Shown here: positions 14,755-17,761 of the stretch, piece by piece | How positions within the stretch are numbered: position 1 is the first letter of the stretch | Layout: the number at the start of each line of letters is the position of its first letter | Program-made: the position numbers and the translations under genes | Assembly (NCBI GenBank): GCA_031255275.1 | Contig: JAIRSV010000169.1 | Coordinates: 1-17,761 of the forward strand | Source: Proteiniphilum sp. | Lineage (GTDB): Bacteria > Bacteroidota > Bacteroidia > Bacteroidales > Dysgonomonadaceae | DNA length: 17,761 nt | Reading direction: 5' to 3' | Notes under the pieces: model-generated | The model's database searches: none | What the model saw: only the letters and a program-made list of their open reading frames with translations | What the model was told of the DNA's origin: nothing

Positions 14755-15645
14755 TTGCAAGCGGAACGTAATGGGCATCGTGAAACGTACTCTTACCGGT
14801 TTTCCATTTAGCTTGCCGGGATTCCATTTCGGCATTATACTGACAAGACGAAGAACTTCCGCATCCAGTTCAGGAGAAACACTCGTTACTATTTGGGGCG
14901 ATTCTATTCTTCCGTCCGTATCAACTATAAAATCTACCTCTACACGACCCTGTATACCAAGTTCCTGGGCAATTATCGGATATTGCAGGTTTAGGGAAAT
15001 AAAGAGCTGCATCGCACCCTGACTTCCCGGAAAGGAAGGCATCTCTTCTGCAATTATCAGCGGCTTGTCGTTCGTAGCGTCCTGACCTTCGTCTCTGACG
15101 CACCGTACCAGCTTGCCGCGGTTTTTGATGCCGTTGTTGAACAGCTGAACTCCGACCGTTCCGAAGACTAAACGAAATGCGTCCTCCGAAGAAGACCAGT
15201 AACGGGCCTCTTCCCCCCCGGCGTACACTGAATTTCCTTCGGAAAAACCGCCATAGATGCCGCCCCATTTCGTGATATAATTATCGGTTATCCATGACGG
15301 CTGGGCGTTACGCGTTTCGCCGCTACCGCCCAGCGCTTTGTCCAGTGCGATAAAATCTTCCTTTGCCGGCACGCGCCAGGGCTTCGGACAGAGTTTGCCG
15401 GCATTTTGCCTTACGTATTCCCAGGTGTACAGATGATGATAACCCGGATTGTTCCGGCAATCGGCTTTGGGGGTATCTCCCTCGCCGTTGAAATCCGCTT
15501 TGTCACATTCGGGCACGTTGATATGGTCGCTCCAGATTTGACTGCCTGTTTTCCACGTTTTTGCGGAGGCAGCATACGGCGGTGTGTCCTGGGCACGGGC
15601 GCCCGTCAGTCCGCACAGCATAATGATTACTAAAACTTTTTTCAT
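14749..15645 (-). CDS. Secreted FISUMP domain plus TonB C-terminal domain fusion
   Basis: A 298-residue protein started at 15645 (MKKVLVIIMLCGLTGARAQ, cleavage ARA-Q), not at the upstream open start at 15729. Residues about 66-185 show Fib_succ_major (FISUMP) landmarks: LYTWEYVRQNAG, LCPKPWRVPAKEDF, RYWSSSED and GKLVRCVRDEG. Residues about 197-297 are a TonB C-terminal domain: YPIIAQELGIQGRVEVDFIV, DGRIESPQIV, PELDAEVLRLVSIMPKWNPG and GKPVRVRFTMP. The usual TonB inner-membrane anchor and proline-rich spacer are missing; a cleavable signal replaces them. So it cannot be a conventional energy transducer and is more likely a periplasmic or surface protein using the domain for binding. Its leader is shared with the 44-codon ORF. 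Confidence 0.88.
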   Translation of the reverse strand: MKKVLVIIMLCGLTGARAQDTPPYAASAKTWKTGSQIWSDHINVPECDKADFNGEGDTPKADCRNNPGYHHLYTWEYVRQNAGKLCPKPWRVPAKEDFIALDKALGGSGETRNAQPSWITDNYITKWGGIYGGFSEGNSVYAGGEEARYWSSSEDAFRLVFGTVGVQLFNNGIKNRGKLVRCVRDEGQDATNDKPLIIAEEMPSFPGSQGAMQLFISLNLQYPIIAQELGIQGRVEVDFIVDTDGRIESPQIVTSVSPELDAEVLRLVSIMPKWNPGKLNGKPVRVRFTMPITFRLQD

Positions 15646-15714
15646 ATACGATATATATTTTGTTTTCCTGCTCTTTTGGCCTCGCAGGGTTTGCCTTTTG
15701 TTTATTAGCTTCGT
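15641..15714 (-). promoter_or_regulatory. Shared 74-bp leader, copy B (before the FISUMP gene)
   Basis: Matches 13071-13144 ungapped, 65 of 74. It ends at the same position relative to the start codon. The stem cctgc/gcagg is kept while several loop bases differ, which is compatible with selection on the structure. No TAnnTTTG box is recognisable inside it. Confidence 0.65.
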
Positions 15715-15722
15715 CTCTCCCG

Positions 15723-15804
15723 CCGTCATTTCGAGCGTAGTCGAGAAATCTGGTTCTATGTTTGAGATTCCTCCGTTTCGCTGACACTCCGGTCGGAATG
15801 ACGG
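15723..15804. repeat. 82-bp imperfect palindromic intergenic element
   Basis: Ends ccgtcatttcga (15723-15734) and tcggaatgacgg (15793-15804) are inverted copies with one mismatch in 12; inside, gagaaatct and agattcctc form a second imperfect stem. It resembles widespread dispersed elements ending in ccgtcatt-cga. No ORF. It lies upstream of the FISUMP leader. Confidence 0.65.
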
Positions 15805-15828
15805 TGCTGTCCTCTCATTAATTTTTTC

Positions 15829-15882
15829 GCTCGTCGGGGCGGGTGCTCCCGCCCCTTGCCGCTTGGCGTTCCCCTAACTGGT
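15829..15882 (+). repeat. REP-like element, copy 6
   Basis: Same core as copy 5, with the right part altered to ttcccctaactggttttc. It lies between the 82-bp palindrome and the stop of the membrane-anchored gene at 15914, completing a 268-bp gap that holds only leader and repeats. Confidence 0.8.
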
Positions 15883-15913
15883 TTTCTCCACTTCTCATTG
15901 TCACTTTGTCACA

Positions 15914-16915
15914 TTAGCTCGCAGGCTCATCCGGTTTGAGTCTTTCCATTTCCAGGCGGTGACGTTCCACCTCGCGCACCTGTTCCTCGAACTCTTCATG
16001 ATGATGGCGATCCGTAATTGCTGCCAGATCTTCCGTCGTAAGTGGCATGAAGAAGGTGGGTTCCGGACCGAACTTGGGATTGTCGTCCACGTGACGCAGA
16101 AAGGCGGCCTTGATGATGAACAGCTTGCCGCGCGATCCGACCGGCATTTCGATGTCCGTATGCAGCCGGGAAGTCATTCGGCGATAGACCTCTGTAACTC
16201 CGTCGGAGGCAAGGATGACGATCAGCGCCTGACGAACTCCCTGCGGCCAGCCGTGACGGACGAGCGCGGCGTTTTCGACATTCGACTGGTCAATCACCAC
16301 GCGGACGTTGTCCATGTTGATAACCGACACTTTCACCTCGGCCAGCGTACCGGTAGGCTCCCTGCGGTCGCGGCGTCCGCTGTTGTCGCCGGGGAGGAAG
16401 AAGCCCAGCAGGTGCACATCATCGGGTGTCAGCACCCCCGCGTAGCACTGCGTGAACGCCCAGCTCTTCACGTGCGTGAGGCACAGCCCCACGGTGCTTT
16501 TGAGGAGTGAGTTGCGCAACGTCCTGTCTGCGGGCGAACCCGAGTTTGAGCGGCACTTTACGATCAGGTCACCCAGTTCCGAGCGGTTGCCGGCGAGCCG
16601 CTGCAGCAGCTCCTGCGGGACGCTCCAGTCCGTTTGGTGTGCGGTGAGCATGTCCGTCACGTTGCAGATGTTGTTGTACTGTTCGTCGATAGTCCCGTGC
16701 CAGCGGCGGATGCCGGCAAGCACTTCGGCCGGGATGTCGCCGTAGGTAACCGCGCCGAGCGCGAAGGCAAGGATCATACCGCTCCCGGCGACGAACAGGA
16801 GTCCGTTCCAGTCGAAAGCGGCGAAAATGTCGGTGAAAATACCGGTGAACGAGTCGCCGGAGACACCTGAAACGGCGCCGGCGAGAATGATTGAAATTTG
16901 AGTAAAAACATTCAT
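15914..16915 (-). CDS. Membrane-anchored protein of unknown function
   Basis: A 333-residue protein started at 16915 (MNVFTQISIILAGAVSGVSG). The frame stays open a further 128 codons upstream, but that stretch is translated minisatellite and is not credible. A hydrophobic N-terminal segment (about 3-17) and a clear membrane segment (about 37-58, GLLFVAGSGMILAFALGAVTYG) precede a soluble domain. Conspicuous blocks are DDVHLLGFFLPGDNSGRRDR, NAALVRHGWPQGVRQALIVI and LFIIKAAFLRHVDDNPKFGP. The C-terminus is a charged helix (about 300-328, HHHEEFEEQVREVERHRLEM), probably a coiled coil. I do not recognise the family. It is G+C-rich, unlike the ankyrin block. Confidence 0.75.
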   Translation of the reverse strand: MNVFTQISIILAGAVSGVSGDSFTGIFTDIFAAFDWNGLLFVAGSGMILAFALGAVTYGDIPAEVLAGIRRWHGTIDEQYNNICNVTDMLTAHQTDWSVPQELLQRLAGNRSELGDLIVKCRSNSGSPADRTLRNSLLKSTVGLCLTHVKSWAFTQCYAGVLTPDDVHLLGFFLPGDNSGRRDRREPTGTLAEVKVSVINMDNVRVVIDQSNVENAALVRHGWPQGVRQALIVILASDGVTEVYRRMTSRLHTDIEMPVGSRGKLFIIKAAFLRHVDDNPKFGPEPTFFMPLTTEDLAAITDRHHHEEFEEQVREVERHRLEMERLKPDEPAS

Positions 16916-16972
16916 AGAGCTGATATTTAAAAGATTATTAATTGCGTGTACGAAAATTGCCGTTGCGAACGG

Positions 16973-17012
16973 CTGAAAAACCTTTACAAATTCAAACCGG
17001 CCATGCGCGAGG
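16973..17012. repeat. Left inverted arm of the 21-bp array
   Basis: This 40-base arm is the inverted counterpart of 17211-17250, 33 of 40 bases identical by my count, with a core of aaaaacctt-y-acaaattcaa. The innermost 13 bases are already part of the first array unit. Read on the plus strand it encodes LKNLYKFKPAMRE. Confidence 0.75.
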
Positions 17013-17388
17013 ATGAAAAAAACCTGTGCGAAAGCAGGAAAATCCTCGCGTGTAAAAGGGTGGCCGTGCGCGGGGATGAAATATCTTCGCGCGAAACCGG
17101 GAAATCTCTGCGCGAATTCAAAACGTCCTCCGCGAAGGAAAAAAATATCTCCGTGCGAAAAGGAACGTCCGTGCGCGAAGAAAAAATGTCCACGCGCGAG
17201 GAAAGAATGACTTCGTGCAGGGCGGGGTTGAATTTGTGAAGGTTTTTGAGAGACCTGTCTGTTTCCGGAAGCCGTTCGCGCATGACCGATTTTTCGCACG
17301 CCGAAGCCGGGAGATTTCCGCAGGAGATATTTGCATCCCTTTCGGCGGTAGAACCCTTTTCGTGTATGGATAAGATATATTCACGCAT
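16984..17388 (-). CDS. Doubtful 134-codon ORF made largely of heptad repeats
   Basis: An open frame with an ATG 29 bp after the leucine-rich-repeat gene's stop, in the same direction. Residues 1-45 are non-repetitive; about 46-59 read SLKNLHKFNPALHE, then heptads of the type SRVDIFS (SRTDVPF, SRRDFPV, SREDISS), ending AGLNL. Because the array period is 21 bp, several other frames on both strands are also open, so openness is not evidence of coding. The Asp-codon positions vary mostly GAC/GAT, which is mildly coding-like. No signal peptide or known domain. Confidence 0.22.
   Translation of the reverse strand: MREYILSIHEKGSTAERDANISCGNLPASACEKSVMRERLPETDRSLKNLHKFNPALHEVILSSRVDIFSSRTDVPFRTEIFFSFAEDVLNSRRDFPVSREDISSPRTATLLHARIFLLSHRFFSSSRMAGLNL
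17000..17230. repeat. Degenerate 21-bp tandem array, 11 units
   Basis: Eleven 21-bp units with exact period, consensus close to tccgtgcgcgaagaaaaaatg. On the plus strand a frame from a GTG at 16946 to 17239 reads as heptads (SVREEKM, STREERM, SSRETGK); on the minus strand two frames read as heptads (FILAHGR type, and SRVDIFS type). Units differ too much for a fresh slippage product, yet there is no net indel. The array lies between inverted arms in the 502-bp gap 16916-17417. Confidence 0.8.
17211..17250. repeat. Right inverted arm of the 21-bp array
   Basis: Inverted partner of 16973-17012. Read on the minus strand it encodes LKNLHKFNPALHE. Beyond it, at about 17272-17312, further array-like words (tgcgaaaaa, atgcgcgaa on the minus strand) appear in inverted orientation, so the symmetry may extend outward. 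Confidence 0.7.
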
Positions 17389-17417
17389 ATTGTTCGGTAA
17401 TTGACAGGCGTATTATT

Positions 17418-17761
17418 TTACTGTAAAAACTTCCAGTTTTTGGCTTTGCTGCGGTCGCAGGTATCGGTTCCCGGATTATCTTCAATCGATATTTTACCCG
17501 TTTCCATACCCGACCGGTCGGGCAAATCCGTAAATATCCTGTTAAGGACGTCGGCGCTTAACTGATTCCTGGAACAATACAAAGTTGTTAACACCGTATT
17601 GTTTGACACATCCAGTGCGCTTAACTGATTCTCAAAACAACGCAACCTTCTTAACGCCGTATTGTTTGACACATCCAGTGCGCTTAACTCATTCTTGATG
17701 CAATCCAAATATATTAACGCCGTGTTCTTCGTCACATCCAGTGCGCTTAACTCATTAAAGG
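17418..17761 (-). CDS. Leucine-rich-repeat protein, 3' end (partial)
   Basis: The gene enters from the right edge; 113 residues and the TAA stop are visible. Three 21-residue leucine-rich repeats are seen: NELSALDVTKNTALIYLDCI, NELSALDVSNNTALRRLRCF and NQLSALDVSNNTVLTTLYCS, followed by a degenerate unit and the ending EDNPGTDTCDRSKAKNW, a common C-terminus of Bacteroidetes LRR proteins. The DNA repeats are 63 bp, with tccagtgcgc starting at 17611, 17674 and 17737. Such proteins are usually secreted or surface-bound and mediate protein binding. No C-terminal sorting domain is present. The N-terminus and signal peptide are outside the window. Confidence 0.9.
   Translation of the reverse strand, partial: FNELSALDVTKNTALIYLDCIKNELSALDVSNNTALRRLRCFENQLSALDVSNNTVLTTLYCSRNQLSADVLNRIFTDLPDRSGMETGKISIEDNPGTDTCDRSKAKNWKFLQ

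Noticed and set aside
17000..17230. CRISPR array
   Set aside because: Units are contiguous 21-bp repeats with no unique spacers, and no cas gene is present.
16916..17299. 128-residue N-terminal extension of the membrane-anchored protein
   Set aside because: It is translated minisatellite sequence; the 21-bp period keeps the frame open by itself, and the hydrophobic anchor begins right after the ATG at 16915.

Overview
The window looks like chromosomal DNA from a member of the Bacteroidales. The signs are the gene families (stand-alone NspC, a tandem-ACT SerB, a DUF4922 protein, a FISUMP domain, Bacteroidetes-type leucine-rich repeats, a lipoprotein with a C-S-K-D-D surface-export signal), Bacteroidetes-style TAnnTTTG promoter boxes, and A-rich rather than Shine-Dalgarno-like translation starts. 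The genus cannot be fixed from sequence reading alone. I count 16 confident protein genes, one partial gene included, plus a 44-codon small ORF and one doubtful repeat-derived ORF.

Layout. Positions 1-536 hold no gene and are a mosaic of palindromic intergenic elements. At 537-1845 (minus) a hemerythrin-type di-iron protein and a LuxR-type regulator with a degenerate receiver form a two-gene operon, transcribed away from a plus-strand group at 1984-4409: a small nitroreductase, carboxynorspermidine decarboxylase (nspC) and nicotinate-nucleotide adenylyltransferase (nadD). Converging on nadD is a minus-strand operon at 4406-9696: DUF4922 nucleotide-phosphorylase-like protein, phosphoserine phosphatase (serB), a stand-alone module resembling the cytoplasmic tail of Bacteroidetes Na+/H+ antiporters, and a large TPR protein. 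This half is G+C-rich housekeeping DNA.

From about 9700 the window becomes accessory. A visibly A+T-richer block carries a secreted ankyrin protein with an almost perfect 99-bp internal duplication, a secreted partner of unknown function, and a 44-codon ORF that overlaps the partner's start codon. A surface lipoprotein and an outer-membrane beta-barrel follow, separated by a strong terminator. Next come a secreted FISUMP plus TonB-C fusion, a membrane-anchored protein of unknown function, a 21-bp minisatellite between inverted arms, and the 3' end of a leucine-rich-repeat gene that runs off the window. All genes from 9928 to the end are on the minus strand.

The most interesting signals are (i) the 21-bp array at 17000-17230, bounded by 40-bp inverted arms so that both strands read as similar heptad-repeat proteins with matching beginnings and ends; (ii) a 74-bp ungapped leader (start codon, upstream hairpin) shared by two otherwise unrelated loci, 13071-13144 and 15641-15714; (iii) the small ORF, partner and ankyrin cassette; and (iv) a family of GC-rich REP-like hairpins, five full copies and one half copy. 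No RNA gene, CRISPR array, insertion sequence or attachment site was recognised.
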